Notes: generated by a model from the letters alone, not told the origin. 64,000 bases of DNA from Amphiura filiformis (GCF_039555335.1 NC_092641.1:30254848-30318847); one strand, 5' to 3'. Shown: positions 1 through 12,514, counted from the stretch's first letter. Numbers and translations are program-made.

Positions 1-332
1 GCATGGCTCTTGTTTTGTAACCTAATTTGTCGGAATCTGCGTTTTGTTAGGAGAGAGGGGACAAAGGTAGATTGACACCCTCGTCCTAATTATACAGGCT
101 TAAGTGAAGAGACATAAAACAAACTTATTTGCATTATTCAATAGAGGTGTTCTTGGTGTCATTCAATATATTGTTTACCATCTTAATTTCAATATAATAT
201 GCATAAACTTGCATAATATTTTGCGCTGATAGTGTAAAATATACAATTTAAGTTTGTTGTTATGTCCAAAAAGTCAAATTATGTGGCCAGTGTTTCTAAT
301 TGCGAACATGTACTTCACTTGTTCAAAATTTA

Positions 333-401
333 TTGACCTGACCAAGATTATCTTAACCTGACCAGGATTATCTTGATCTGACCAAGATTATCTTGACCTG
401 T
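333..401. repeat. 20-bp tandem repeat
   Basis: About 3.5 copies of TTGACCTGACCAAGATTATC with a few substitutions. Confidence 0.8.
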
Positions 402-951
402 CCACATTACTTGATATAATCGACAGTTGATCAGACTTTTAACAAAAGAAATACAATAGACGTATATTGTCCGCTAGATGGAGCTGCCCCCACGCCTGTT
501 GCGTATTTTCTCGTCCAGAGGCCTTCCCCCACGAGTGACCGAAAAATTGGGAGAAAAGGGCGTTACCAGAGGCGTTGTGAGGTATTTATTTGCTTGATTT
601 CCCCTGCCAATTGAATGTTTGACTGCATGATCACAACAAACTATAGGATATAGGATTTCCCGACTAGATTAGTCTTACTTTGTGGAGGAACTTCATTAAT
701 TTCTTGGTCATTTTTCGAGCTGAAACTAGTATAGAAATATTTTAAGCACGGATTTTTAATTATCACTGCACGGATTTCTATTCTCACTGCACGAACGTGC
801 CAGGAGGCACGTTAAAATAGCCCCTGCCCCAGCATGTAGCCACACAGGTGACGTTGGCCCGGCCAACGATTCCCTGGGCATATATGACTTAGGCTGATTG
901 CGTCATCAAGTCGTGTGCAATGGGTGCACGAGCAGTGGTTTTCATGGTGAA

Positions 952-1160
952 ATTTAGTGAGATCTAGTTCGGTAAGGGTTATTAAGGCCTATATCTAGGA
1001 AAAACATGCTACATAACCCTAACTGAACACAAGGGATTTTTGCTATCGGAAGGGAAAGAAGAAACGAAAAAGGAGAGAAGATGAAGAAAGAAGTCACTTT
1101 GCACCCCCGGGATTCGAACCTCATAGTGAGATTTAGTGAGATCTAGTTCGGTAAGGGTTA
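952..1160. repeat. 30-bp direct repeats flanking a 149-bp segment
   Basis: ATTTAGTGAGATCTAGTTCG plus GTAAGGGTTA occurs at 952-981 and 1131-1160. The segment between carries a pol III B-box-like GGTTCGAATCC on the minus strand. Could be a short insertion with a long target duplication, or a local duplication. Confidence 0.45.
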
Positions 1161-3210
1161 ACTGGATCTTCCCTGGGTTCTACGGGACCACAAGAGGCAA
1201 AGGACGAGGATGTCATTGTCCCGGAGGGGGTACTCACATGTAAAGGTGGTATGGGTATGTCCGGCAGTCAAGGGTCTCCTTTTGGGCTCTCTCGCAGTTC
1301 CTTAAGACCTACATTTGGATCATGCTCCAGTTCTTTGAGCATCAAACTCTGATAATGTATCCCTTAGGCTAATATTTGGAAAAAATTGGAATTTGGAATT
1401 TTAAACTTTTCTTTTTTCAAAAAAAAAAAAAGTTTGCCCTCTATATGGGTTTGATGGAATGTGCCTGGAATTGCATACTTTTTTTAAATGTACTCGTGGG
1501 TGGCGGTTTGGAGCCCGTGGGGATGCTCCGGTGGGTGGAGTGATGGGTATTGGTGGTCAGGGTTTCCTTTAGACTGGGTTTGGAGACTGAGGGTGCTGTT
1601 GAAGTGGTTTTCGGACTGTTGCTACGCAAACTATCAAATCGATGCACAATAATAAGAAATTCAATCTAGTCATTCTACACATACTAAATGTACAAGGGGT
1701 CAATCTCAACAGCTTGGTTGTTCCAATATGGAAAACCTCTTCTGGAAAGAAAGCTTTTCTTTACAGATCTTCAGTTGCGTGAAACAAGCTTCCTCCCAAT
1801 CTTTGTATCAATTTTAATTCAATGAGTTTGGGTGGATTCAAAAATGCAATTGGTCTGTAAGTTTTGTATAATAATTTGAGCTCAACATTGCTGCATTTTG
1901 TTTTGTATCATGTTTGGTTATTTCATTTTGTATAATATATATTTCTTATTTTGTTATTACCATACCTTATTTCCATTGGTAGGGACACTTCATTACACAT
2001 GTCATGTATTATGCTGTATTCGTAAGTAACATTTCAGTATTTGTAGGTAAGAATTAGACTTTTGGTGGATATCGCAATCAAATCTTCATTTTATAAAGCA
2101 CTTTGAATGTATTATTTTCTTTATGTGCGTTTATTGATACTTGAGACCCTATGTATATTTAATGTCGGTTCACAGTGGTTGAAAGAGGATTGAAGAAAGA
2201 AACAAAGGCACTAAAGTGACTTTAATTTGTAATTGCACACAAATCGCTTAAAACCGTTATTGCAGACTTGTGAAGTCCATCTTGAGTCAGTTACGTCTTG
2301 TGGCCTTTCGTTTGAGGGCAACTATAATTAGCTTTATACTAGGGTCCACCACTGTGTTGTCTAGATCATGAGACAATGAGAAAAGTCGTTTTTGTCCATG
2401 GTATTCGTAGGTTAACTTAGCGAAAACGTCAAAAGTTACCTTCGAATAAACCAATTTGGACACAAATTACTCAGAAACCAGAAGGTCGGTAAACGTTTAA
2501 AATGAAACACACATGACAGCTGACAAATCCAAGTATTTATCCCCTTCTAATCTTCTTCGAATCTGATTCTTCTTTCAAATGAGCAGACCGTCGTCTATTT
2601 CAGTACATATTTTTCAACAATTAAGCCGTATTCAGTTTTGCATGGTGGGCATGTATGTGAATTCGCAACTTTCATTGACATATGATTTGATAGCAAACAT
2701 ACAGGCCTTCGTTATGTACCAATATGGGCATTGGCATGAATGGTGGTGTTTCACAATACTGTCATGATGTCAAATTGTATTCGTAGGTAACATTCGGTTA
2801 CCGAAATTTACCAACGCCATTTCAGTAACGTTTATCACCAACAGTATCAATGAATACAAAGTGGTGCATATCTACAACAATTGACCAATGAAAACACCGT
2901 AAAGTGGAAGTCAAGTGGAAGAAGCGCATGATCAAATCGTGCAATCTACCTTATATCATGATGACCATGATAATGTCACGCCTGCGTGTGTTGTGAGAAG
3001 TGGATCTTCTAACAATTCAATGCTATTTTATCTCCGTGTTCTGACAGTTAATTTTACCCAAATAACATTTTCACAAGATTTAATTTTTGTCTTTAGTGTT
3101 TCATATACAAATGTTCTTTGCAAGTTAACTTCCACGGATACCCAAATATTATAAGCCTACTACTAAGGAATATTTGCTGACTCCTGAGCAGTATCGGATC
3201 CCTCAATCTA

Positions 3211-3461
3211 GTATACACCAGGCACAAAAAGAAACTCGTCAGTTATATTCATCCTTGATCCTTTTGATTTTGGGGTTTGAGGTTTTGGAGGCGCATATAT
3301 ATATTGGTCAATTGTTGTTCGTTTTTCACGAACAGGGAGTCAAATGAGAAAGCAAAGTCCAGTTAACAAAATGTTTCTTTCAGAATAATCCAAAATTATC
3401 AAGTTTTTGAACAGCAAGGATGAATATAACTGACGAGTTTCTTTTTGTGCCTGGTGTATAC
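3211..3461. repeat. 251-bp inverted-repeat element
   Basis: Arms 3211-3257 and 3415-3461 are near-perfect complements (GTATACACCAGGCACAAAAA ... ATTCATCCTTG). Likely a MITE; target duplication not clear. Confidence 0.65.
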
Positions 3462-4119
3462 ACAGGATCACAGCTCATCTTACCCCCCTCAGAAAGTCGA
3501 AAAGTCGAATTGGCACAGTACATTAATTTACTTCCGAATGGTACCTTGCGCCTTTTAGCTCCAGTTATTTTCGAGACAAAATGTGTATAATTACTATGAA
3601 GTATAAATAAAATGTCTGCAGATGCGCGTTATTACGTGGCTCTAGTCAAAAGTTGGTGCTTATTTCAAAGTTTTGTGGCTGAGAAGGCAATCATGGGGGT
3701 CAATTTGAGGGGGGCCCAGTATCTCCCAGTGGGGGTCCTCAAAAATGTTTAATACCTCCACTGTAAATACTCATGGACACATGTTTGATTCACAAAATAT
3801 GAACAAAATTTGCTGACCCCCATCTTCCACCTACCATCTGAGTCTATGGGATAAACTCTCTTAAGACAAACCTTGTCGTAATAATTCCCAATTTAAATGT
3901 ACACTATCGCCTCTGTAGTTTCCTGAGTATATAAACAGCACGAATATTTTCTGCAACGCTGTGAGTAATATTTATGTCAAAACTCAGCGCAATAGAGCGA
4001 GAAACGCTTCGTGCTTATAAACGTACGGTCGACGTACATACGGCGTATGGAAAATCGCAATCTCTGTATTATGTACATGTACATTGTACCTGACAGTGTA
4101 AGTGTGTAGTTCTTGATTA

Positions 4120-4435
4120 GTACGGCTAAAGCCCGCTACAGACTGTTGAGTATTCGACGTAGAATATTTGATGTAACATATCACTGTTATTTAATATATT
4201 CCAATTTTATTTCCAGTAATGTTTAAGTTCTAACGAATATTTGATGACGTAAAATCGATAATAATATCTTACATAAAATATCTAAAAGAAACAGGCCTAC
4301 GTCGATTTTACGTTATCAAACATTCGTTAGAACTTAAACAGTGCTGAAAATAGAATGGGAATAGATTAAATAACGTAGATATGTTACACCGAATATTCTA
4401 CACCCACTAAAAAGTCTGCAGGGTCCGTGACGAGC
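4120..4435. repeat. foldback element, second full copy
   Basis: Same family as 18185-18480; arms 4120-4250 and 4298-4435 pair over most of their length. Confidence 0.65.
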
Positions 4436-5208
4436 TTACACGTACACATTGGGCAGTCTTCCATGCATGGTGTGATTTTCTTTTGAAAAACTGTAAGAAT
4501 AAATTTTGCCTTCGGACTTGATCGGTTCCCTCAGACATACTAATACTAATAATAATAATAATAAAACAAATTTTGTAGAGCGCAATAGACATAGGTCTAG
4601 TTCAAAGCGCTAAACATAAAAAGTGACAACAACATGCAGTTCAACAGTGACATAAAATAACGGTATAACGTGTAGATATTACAGAAACCAAGTCTTAAGG
4701 GTAGACTAGGTATCGTTGGTCGAAGCAACCAAAAAATGAATTTTTCCTTATCTAAATCAATATATTGTTGAAAAATAACACTTTGTTTTGCAAAAGTTCA
4801 TTCTACAAATCATATACTTTGAAAACTTGCTTGAGTTATTGTTGTACAAAGCTGTTGTTATTTCACAAGTTTCAGCCCTACAACATAACTCAAGAACCAA
4901 AAGCCCTACAAATGTGTATCTGTGATATTTGAATTCTTCTACACACTCACTATCAATGTAATTTTTGCCAAAGCTCATTACCATTTGCAAGATGCTGTGA
5001 CTACCAAATCACAACAGTTTAAAATAATTGCTAGAGTAAACAAAAACGGGGTCTTTAACTACAACTTAAAGCAACAATGTACGATGACAACGAATTTAGC
5101 TGATTCCATTTGTAAGTTAGGACATGTGTAAACATTACAAATATGTATGAGCAAGGTTTTTAAGTCAAGTCAACACATACATAAATGACAGCCAGTGAAA
5201 AAATTTCA

Positions 5209-5283
5209 CTGACTATCCAGGATTTGAACCTGGGACCTTCGGATCACCGGACCGATGCTCTACCAACTGAGCTAATAAGTCAG
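5209..5283 (-). pseudogene. tRNA-like sequence (possible SINE head)
   Basis: The minus strand has a good A box (TAGCTCAGTTGGTAGAGC) and B box (GGTTCAAATCC) and a closed T arm (CCAGG/CCTGG). The acceptor stem pairs CTGACT with AGTCAG only if one T is bulged. The anticodon loop would read GGT (Thr), but position 33 is C and not T. Probably a tRNA-derived repeat and not an active gene. Confidence 0.5.
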
Positions 5284-5555
5284 ATGGAGAAGAGCAGTGA
5301 TGTTATTATCTATAGGCCTTCAGTTCAATACCCGCCCTCTATCATCTTCTCATCCAAGAAGCTTTAAGAAAGAGGTTTGGAAATCATTCCGAAATTATTA
5401 CAAATATGCCAAAAAAGCCGGTTTGAAAACAATTTAATCAATTTCATATAAGACCGTACAGTATGGCTTTAAATTGCGCAACATTTAGTAAGTTCTTGAT
5501 AGGAGGATCGATCCATAATGTATAGTGAGGCAGATGAGAAATATCATGTTTAATA

Positions 5556-5967
5556 CCCGAGGAGGGCACTTAACTTTTTAAGTGACGGGTATTTTAACGG
5601 CGTTAGGATGTAGGACCTATCGCATATAATGGTTGTTTAAAAAGGGGGTCATTTGGTATAAAATAATGAAAGACAAATGGGTACAAAATTGTCAAAAAAG
5701 GGTACAAAAGTTTGAAAAACATTGGGTCATCGGGAAGAAAATTTCGAAAAAAAATTAAGCAAAATTATTTTATTTCCCATTTTGCCAAATTTGCAATTTG
5801 CTGAAATAAGATAATTTAAAAGTTTCCGCATTATTTTGTGGTATATTTATGATAACATTTCATGATTAGCCGAACCTTAAAAAGGGGAGGCCGTCTGGTA
5901 TATTCGACTCGGTGGTTTAATGACAGGCACATACCCGTCACTCCTAAAGTTGAATGCCCCCCCCGGC
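5556..5967. mobile_element. MITE-like insertion in the RT fragment, unit 1
   Basis: Inverted ends with GTGACGGGTA and a GGGCA(C/T)T(T/C)AACTTT block. Equivalent segments in units 2-4 (for example 21899-22515) interrupt the RT homology at the same place, so the insertion predates the array. Confidence 0.5.
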
Positions 5968-7996
5968 TCAGCAATTACACCTAGATGTCTTTATCTGGGA
6001 GCTGGTTCAATCGTTGAGTCATTGTGATGGAATAGATGGAAATGTAGATGAAATGCGAAAGCGAGATGATAAGTGAAGAACTTCAGTTTTGTCAGTATTC
6101 AGTTTGAGATCATTGCAGTTGACCAATGCACAAAGTCTTTGTCCAGGTTGACACATAGTTCAAGATTAGAAATACTAGTAGTTGCATGGGTACATTGACT
6201 ATAACATAAATTTGAGTATTATCTTCATAAATCATTTTTGACAAGCCATATGAGTCTTTTATTATAATACCGATAATATCATCAATTTAGAGAAGTATAA
6301 AGAGTGAAAACAAGTGGTCCAATAACGGATCCATGTGGAACGCCTTCTTCAGGTGTATGACTGAGATATGCTGGATTTCCATTAATGATGACACATTGAG
6401 AGCGATTCTGAAAGTAAATGATATAAACCAACTTAGAGCTGAATTTATTAAATCATTGTAATATTAATCTGATCTTAACGAAAAAGAATAATCAAAAAGA
6501 TTGTGGAAGACAATGTATATACCGCTGCAAAGATTAAAATCTTTGCAGCGGTATAGAATTGTTTTAGAACACCACCCCCACCCCATCTTCTTCCCCAGGA
6601 TATATACAACCATGAATCTTTGACATTTTAGGGATTCAATTATTTTGATTTTTTTCTGTCTTTCTTTCTCCCCTGCTCCCTCTCCCTCTAAAACCTTAAA
6701 TCATGGGATTAAGAAATTTTTATCAGAAGAATTTTAATAACCGTACATTATAGTCTTCAAAAAGTCACAATTATATGAACGTGTATGTGTCCTGAAAAAC
6801 CATGTGCGACTTTTTGCAAACAAATATTTCCCGCCCTCATAACGCTCCTGCTGAATACACTAAGCTAAAAATTGAAAAGAGCTTTTAATCAACGATATTT
6901 AACAGGTGTATTCCCGCTATGTTGAAGGTTCGCCGATGTCGCAAGTTCGCTATCAAACTGGCATTTTACTCATATTATACCATAGAGGTCACTATATGTC
7001 AAATATGAGTTAGAACTAGATCTAGTTCCTCGAGGGGGTGCGCGCGAAGCGCGCATGGCCGCGAAGCGTTCAGCGAGGCGCGCATATGCCTAATCCTATC
7101 AGGGCCGTGACACTCGTATTCAATCCCTGTATAAAAAGTGAAGTCACTTTGCAGGCAGTTTGATTGACATTGATTGACGGTTGCTATGCAATCCAGTGCG
7201 CAGCCTAAAATTTACGCACTTGTGCACGTATTTAATTTGCGTACGGCCGAAGGAACTTATCCTGTATTGCATTGACAGCTTTCGTCAATGATTGACAGGT
7301 CTTGAACATTTCAGTGCGCAAATTAGTCTTAGTTCCAGACGTGCAAGTACACATACGATTGTAACGCAATTTGAAAGTACGTTTATTTGTTTTAGGAAAG
7401 AAATACCCTTTTCATTACATTTTGTGTTAGTAGAGAGAAAATTAGACGCATTCGTTACTTGTTTTATTGATTTTCGAGCTAATTTTATGTACGAAATATG
7501 CATATTTAGACCGCTACAGTACAAACGACAGTCTGTCTTGATCAAGTCTAACATCGTCAGGCTAAAATCTCCTCAATCTTGAACGACTGTCGAGGAAGTC
7601 TATTTCGAGCTATTTTTCCAAGATGGCGCCCATCTACTGCCAATTATTCGGACCCTTTCCGGCAAAAATACAGCTTATTTAGCCAGTCTCGTCATGGGGT
7701 CATCGAACAGAATATTTTTCTAGCATATTGAGGTAACTCCTCAGCTACTTGGTTTTTCAAAATATGATAGAAATGGAAAGAAACGACCAATTGTTCGCCG
7801 TTTTTCGCCATTTAATTTTTTTTGAAACGATGACGTAAACATGCATCATCTCTTCCACAGAAAATACACTCCTACACGTACAGGGGTACAGCTATGCCAT
7901 CACATGCATGATCGTGCATTGGCTGTGTGACTGACTTCATTTGCGCAAACGAGTGGCTTATCCTATAGTATATTAGTACTCGAGAATCCTTGATCC

Positions 7997-8113
7997 TATT
8001 TCATATTTGACAATGTTCGCGAACTCATATTAACACTTGTTCTCTGACATTACAAAATCCACCAGTGTGGAACAAGTGCTAATATGAGTTCGCGAACATT
8101 GTCAAATATGAAA
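7997..8113. repeat. 117-bp palindrome
   Basis: TTTCATATTTGACAATGTTC and its complement form the outer arms, continuing through GCGAACTCATATTA and ACTTGTTC. It lies at the junction of the extra DNA in unit 1. Confidence 0.65.
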
Positions 8114-8754
8114 GAGGATTAGGCATATAGCTAAGGTTAGGGCTAGGTTTATGCTTAAGGATATGGATAGAGTTAGAGTTAGAATAGTAAGTTTGGGTTA
8201 GGGTCAAGGTCTGGGTTAGGGAAAGATTCGACATATCACACATGGCGAACCTTCCACATTACAAAACCCCGGGAATGAACCTTTGACATAGCGGGCTCGT
8301 TCCTCTCTACGTCGCTGCTACATACAGAAAACTGAAGTCCAGCGCGCTAATCCACATGGACCACATGACTTATTGGTAGCCGAATTGAATTCTAAACATA
8401 ATAGACGAATCCATTTTCACGCATTCCTACACCTCAATGGCAGCCATAACTGGGTCCCCCCACCTTAGGTCTATTCCACCTAAAATGTGAAATGATGTGG
8501 CCTTGGCGGGGATATTAAACTGCATTAGACAAAAGAATGATGAAAGTTTATAACACAATACAATTCATCATCGATTTTTAAGCGGATTTAATCCACCCAA
8601 TTGGGCAGTAACAACACCAGTTTGGTGCAGGCGGGACCCAGTAATGGCCGACTGAATTCTGACCATCACTTGGCTCGTTGGATTCGTCTATAGGCTACAG
8701 ACAACTCCAACATTGATCGGGTATAGAATAGAAATACCACTATCATGACTATTA

Positions 8755-9000
8755 GGCGACGAAAAACGAAAACCCCGTTCTACGGGCCCGACCGACCCAG
8801 ATTTCCTGTACAAATGAATGCCGACACAATTTTCGGAAATTTCAGGAATATTTTTTTTTATTTTCTCACATTGCAAATTATTTACAGATTTTGATTATTT
8901 TTTGGGTCATTAAAAAAAAATTAAATAAATACAGGCCGACCGACCGACCCTACTTGAAAGGTCTGTCCGCCCGTAGAACAGGGTTTCATTTTTCGTCGCC
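8755..9000. mobile_element. Harbinger-like MITE
   Basis: 246 bp, inverted ends starting GGCGACGAAAAA and continuing through the GTTCTACGGGC region (about 31 bp), with TTA on both sides (8752-8754, 9001-9003). Three-base TTA duplications fit the PIF/Harbinger group. Confidence 0.65.
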
Positions 9001-9640
9001 TTACCTTATATTCTCAAGGGCATACAGACAATACGAGGGGCATATGAATGATACATACACAATATATAATCGATTTTGAATTCGTTCACGTGCTCTGTGC
9101 TGAGCTGCTCATCGCGTTGTTTGCAAGGTAGATAGTCAGCCTACCATTTTTCTTGTAAGACGGTCTGAATTTTTGCAATTTATCGTAAAAGTCCCCATAG
9201 GTCCCCGAAGTTTCTTTCAGATATTAAAAGATTAGATTCTCATAAAGACGAAACAGTAATCTTTAGTGGGGACCTGTGTAATTTTTACATAGATTTTTCA
9301 TAATCTTTTGGCGTATATAAAATTGAAATAAAATTCTCTGCCTTCTAAATGACACCAACTGTACCACAATTGGGTATCACGAATCGTTATATATGTTGTG
9401 CAGTTAATATTCATATATCCCTTCATACATCATGTACATAAGATGCTTCAGTTTTTACAAAAAAAATATTTCATCGACCCCCCCCCACTCGCCTATTTCA
9501 AAAGCTAATATTCCTCAGAATGTAAAATAATTAGCATTAAAATCAAGTTGTTTTTACGCATTTTAAAAACACTTGTCCCGATGACGAATGCCGCCGTGTA
9601 GCGGGCTATATTAACCGATCTAACATGCTTAAAAGAATGT

Positions 9641-9646
9641 CTTACC
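9641..9646 (-). other. conserved splice donor after the peptide stop codon
   Basis: TTAG followed by GTAAG, 9 bp past the stop codon. Counterparts lie at 24636-24640, 41075-41079 and 57928-57932. This suggests an intron in the 3' UTR with a second exon to the left. I could not identify the acceptor. Confidence 0.4.
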
Positions 9647-9654
9647 TAACCTAT

Positions 9655-9942
9655 TCATAGATCCCATTCGCAAAAGGCTGGCAGACAGGGATCTGGATCT
9701 TGTCGACGTTGCCTGACTTGGGCACGGTCAGAATTCAGTAGCATACGCTTCAGAATTTGGAGAGGGCTTTCTTCCGCGCGTTTTTCGGCAAGTGGGTCAC
9801 GGCGTAGTCTTGCTTCAGCTGTATCATCATTTATCGCCAAGGTGTTTCGATCTTGTAGAGTCACATCATGTACTGGGTTTGCGCAGTGCACCAAAGATGC
9901 CACAGCAACAATCAGTAGAGCGAGAACTAAAACCTTTGCCAT
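9655..9942 (-). CDS. secreted peptide precursor, unit 1 (two-Cys C-terminal peptide)
   Basis: Single-exon ORF of 95 residues. Residues 1-20 form a signal peptide (Lys3, then a Leu/Val/Ala core ending VHC); cleavage near residue 20-21 is likely. Residues 21-80 are a charged propeptide with basic sites RR (47-48), KR (54-55), KR (65-66) and the furin-type RQRR (77-80). The remaining 15 residues (81-95, QDPDPCLPAFCEWDL) would be the mature peptide: N-terminal Gln that could become pyroglutamate, and Cys86 and Cys91 able to close a four-residue loop. The start is the ATG shared by all paralogues, 51 bp from a TATA box. A GTAAG donor lies 9 bp past the stop. Same leader as the genes ending near 24674, 41080 and 57942. 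I do not recognise the family; a secreted defence, venom-like or signalling peptide is inferred from architecture only. Its upstream promoter region is split by a TTAA element. Confidence 0.78.
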   Translation of the reverse strand: MAKVLVLALLIVAVASLVHCANPVHDVTLQDRNTLAINDDTAEARLRRDPLAEKRAEESPLQILKRMLLNSDRAQVRQRRQDPDPCLPAFCEWDL

Positions 9943-9992
9943 CGTGTATTCGTGTAGCCTGTTATGAGTAAGGGTAAACCGATACTAGGCTC

Positions 9993-9998
9993 TTTATA
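9993..9998 (-). promoter_or_regulatory. TATA box of the unit-1 peptide gene
   Basis: TATAAA within CTATAAAGAGCC, 51 bp upstream of the ATG and conserved in all copies. The transcription start would fall about 20-25 bp before the ATG, so the leader is very short. The usual upstream block (TTAATCACGTG) has been pushed about 0.9 kb away by the element at 10020-10911. Confidence 0.6.
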
Positions 9999-10019
9999 GT
10001 TTTCTGCATGACATGTTAA

Positions 10020-10911
10020 AGGGGGGTAACCCTATCGGTTTAGGATATGGATTCTCTTCAAACTTACATACAATGTCAAATATTGTCCCTTTATCCATCT
10101 ATGTGAGAAAACGGGAACAATTTCAGCATAAATGTGAATAATTAGCATATTAGCAAGCCAATACACTGGTACGCGTGAATTGCATTCTGGTCAGGCATTT
10201 CCGAAACAACGGCCGAGCGCATGTCCCGGTGGAAATAGGAAGTGTTCGCCTTGGCACTGAAAACCGGCTCGCCCCTGTACACTTTTATACCCTCTATTCA
10301 TACTGATTAATCTTAAAAAACATTACATATCACTGCGCTCATTATCATTCTTGACAAGATAGCCCATGCTGTATTTACTTCGCTTAATTATTTCTTTATT
10401 TTTAGCTATATGATGCACATTTTCACATATTTATGATTTTTCTTTGTTTTATTTTTTAACTAATTTTTTTAATGTGGGGAGGTGCTCTCATAATTTTTTT
10501 TCATATTCTTCGTATCATGCTTGACAATATAGGTCATGTTTCCTTATTTATTTTGCCTCTTATGTATTTCTTTATTTTGTTTTTTGTTTTATATCATTAT
10601 AGCGCCATCTATAGTTTGACATTAGGGGCCTATTTGATGTATTTTGCGGACGAATTGGTACTGGGGTGAAGTCTTCCGAATCTATTCCGATTTCATTCTA
10701 TGACTACCCATAACTCCCGTGTCGTGTAAAATGCGAACAACTGGTAGCCTGTAAAAACCGCTGTGTTTCATGATTTCTCCGGAAATACATCGACTTGGAG
10801 CGTCAAATTTCAGGATAGTAATGAGAAAAATAGTATCTATTATGTGATACCAAAACCTCATCACAATGAAAAAAATCGGGGGGATGATGCTGTCGATCGG
10901 GTTACGGACCT
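10020..10911. mobile_element. TTAA-flanked element in the unit-1 promoter
   Basis: TTAA at 10016-10019 and 10912-10915. The ends match as imperfect inverted repeats (AGG..TAACCC.ATCG inward from each side). The uninterrupted site is visible in unit 2 (GACTTATTAATCACG). A TTAA target is typical of piggyBac-type transposition; no transposase is encoded in the 892 bp. Confidence 0.65.
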
Positions 10912-11029
10912 TTAATCCCGTGTGTTATGATATATACATTCTGATTCTGGTCGGTAATGAAAATACGTTTGTGTCTGAAATTAATTCCTCAATATCAAGA
11001 AAAACCCCGTTATGTGCATATAATTAACT

Positions 11030-11604
11030 ACCAAAAAACGTTTCAAAACGTAAAAAGGGGCCAAAGTTTAAAAATCTTTCCTGTGTGGCTTTTCACCCTT
11101 TTTTAAACTTGGTCCCATTCAGTATAGTAGTAATTTCTACAATTAGGTTTAAGACTGTTCAAAAGCATAGGCTATGTATTATCAAAATCATTTGAAGGTT
11201 TATGTTTTATTATATTGCGTGTTCATAGAGAGTAGTAGATTATTATATATACTTAGCAAATTGACTGTCTGTCAACTTGCATATAGGCCCTACATCTGTA
11301 CATGAGGCGCAGAATCGCACAAGACGATGAAGAATTTAACAAAGTGAGTATTTGCTACTTATGCTTAAATCAAAATACATTATAACGTCTTTACGGAAAA
11401 ACTTCAATCACGCACGAACATTAATTCATTTACTCTACAAAATTAACAATGACAACTAAGAAAACAAACAAGTAGCCTAAAGATGACTTCATATGGGTCT
11501 TTCATAAATTTCATAAATGGGACCAAGTTTAAAAAAGGGTGAAAAGCCACACAGGAAAGATTTTTAAACTTTGGCCCCCTTTTACGTTTTGAAACGTTTT
11601 TGGT
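11030..11604. repeat. 575-bp inverted-repeat element
   Basis: Arms 11030-11117 and 11519-11604 match in inverse orientation (ACCAAAAA.CGTTTCAAAACG ... ACTTGGTCCCA). Its left edge coincides with the end of homology to other units. Confidence 0.65.
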
Positions 11605-11642
11605 AGATATTAATTCTTTTTTTTTGAAGTAAATGGTTAATG

Positions 11643-11815
11643 GTTCTTTGTAGCCCTGCGGGGCAAACTAGTTGGATATCCATATTTCGGGATGAGTGGT
11701 TTTTTGAAGCTTCGAGGGGCAAACTAATTGGATATCCATATTTCGCGGTTCGTGGTTCTTTTTAACCCTGCGGGGCAAACTAGTTCGATATCTTCATTTC
11801 GCGGTTAGTGGTTTT
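11643..11815. repeat. 56-bp tandem repeat
   Basis: Three copies around GGGGCAAACTAGTTGGATAT ... TATTTCGCGG, period about 56 bp. Confidence 0.75.
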
Positions 11816-12514
11816 GACGACCCATAACCACCCCAATCAGCTGCATGGGGTAAGAATTATTAAAAAAATTAATAGCTGAACCCAATAGTTCAGCGAGGAA
11901 CTGGAAACGACATATTGATGACTATATATAGAGTGTATTCAATAAACCCAAGCAGAACGAGAGCTGCTAAGTAACCGTTATCCATAACCATAAACACATG
12001 CATGATCAGACAACGAGTGTTCAATTTCCTCATAGCTTCCCACGTTGTACACACGTCAGTCGAATTTGGCGGTGTTGGTTTGTTAGCCCTCAAAGCTATA
12101 ACATCGTTCACTTTTTGTTGTGCCTCACTGTAATAACATAAAGATCAGTCTGATCAGTGTGATATCATTTCAAGAGGTCACTTCACATGATTAAGCTAAA
12201 CAGCCTAATTCGGCCCTGATTTGGTAAAATGATCTAACTTGAAATTAAAATCGCTGTTTCGAGAAAAAGAGCTTTAAAGTTTGAACACTTGACGTTTTTC
12301 TTTTTGAATAAAATAAATTATGAAACAGATCTAATGTCTTAGAAAATATATGAAGTCACTGGCTTTCTCCAAACCTCAGGTTCAGATCACTAGCGTTGGT
12401 TGAAGGAACAACATACAATCAATCAATCAATTTATACATACTATATGCCATTACGGCACCCTTGTTGGCCCTGATAGCATTGGACTTAATGTCCAATTTT
12501 CTGCATTCAAACTT

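Larger units (their letters stand above)
1..4100. other. no gene recognised
   Basis: Non-coding in appearance. 1160-1480 is a relative of the repeat at 17320-17590 and 60000-60280. Apart from the small repeats listed, nothing is supported. Confidence 0.5.
4544..6600 (-). pseudogene. decayed CR1/L2-type non-LTR retrotransposon, unit 1
   Basis: On the minus strand, 6330-6420 reads, in one frame, YFQNRSQCVIINGNP... then GVPHGSVIGPL and FTLYTSL, the reverse transcriptase block before the catalytic motif. The following YxDD block is mutated (YEDNTQIY). Homology to the other three copies continues left through the LKLNADKTE/NLGV region (about 5970-6130), a MITE (5556-5967) and a 3' end of GCGCTTTG...CAAAATTTG, finishing in (ATT)n at 4544-4563. 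About 800 bp of other repeat interrupts it near 4673-5465. Multiple stops and frameshifts; no function expected. Confidence 0.65.
5470..11025. repeat. array unit 1
   Basis: Aligns by eye with the units at 21800, 38300 and 54300: RT fragment, polypyrimidine stretch, degenerate TTAGGG-like stretch (8120-8230), peptide gene, promoter. Interrupted by about 1 kb of other DNA at 7015-8070, which includes a GC-rich patch (7035-7080), and by the TTAA element 10020-10911. It is the most diverged of the four units. Confidence 0.7.

Noticed and set aside
7285-7582. Overlapping 89- and 96-residue frames
   Set aside because: Open on both strands, no motif, and located in DNA inserted into unit 1.
8120-8230. 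Telomere or subtelomere
   Set aside because: Too short and degenerate, and repeated inside each unit.
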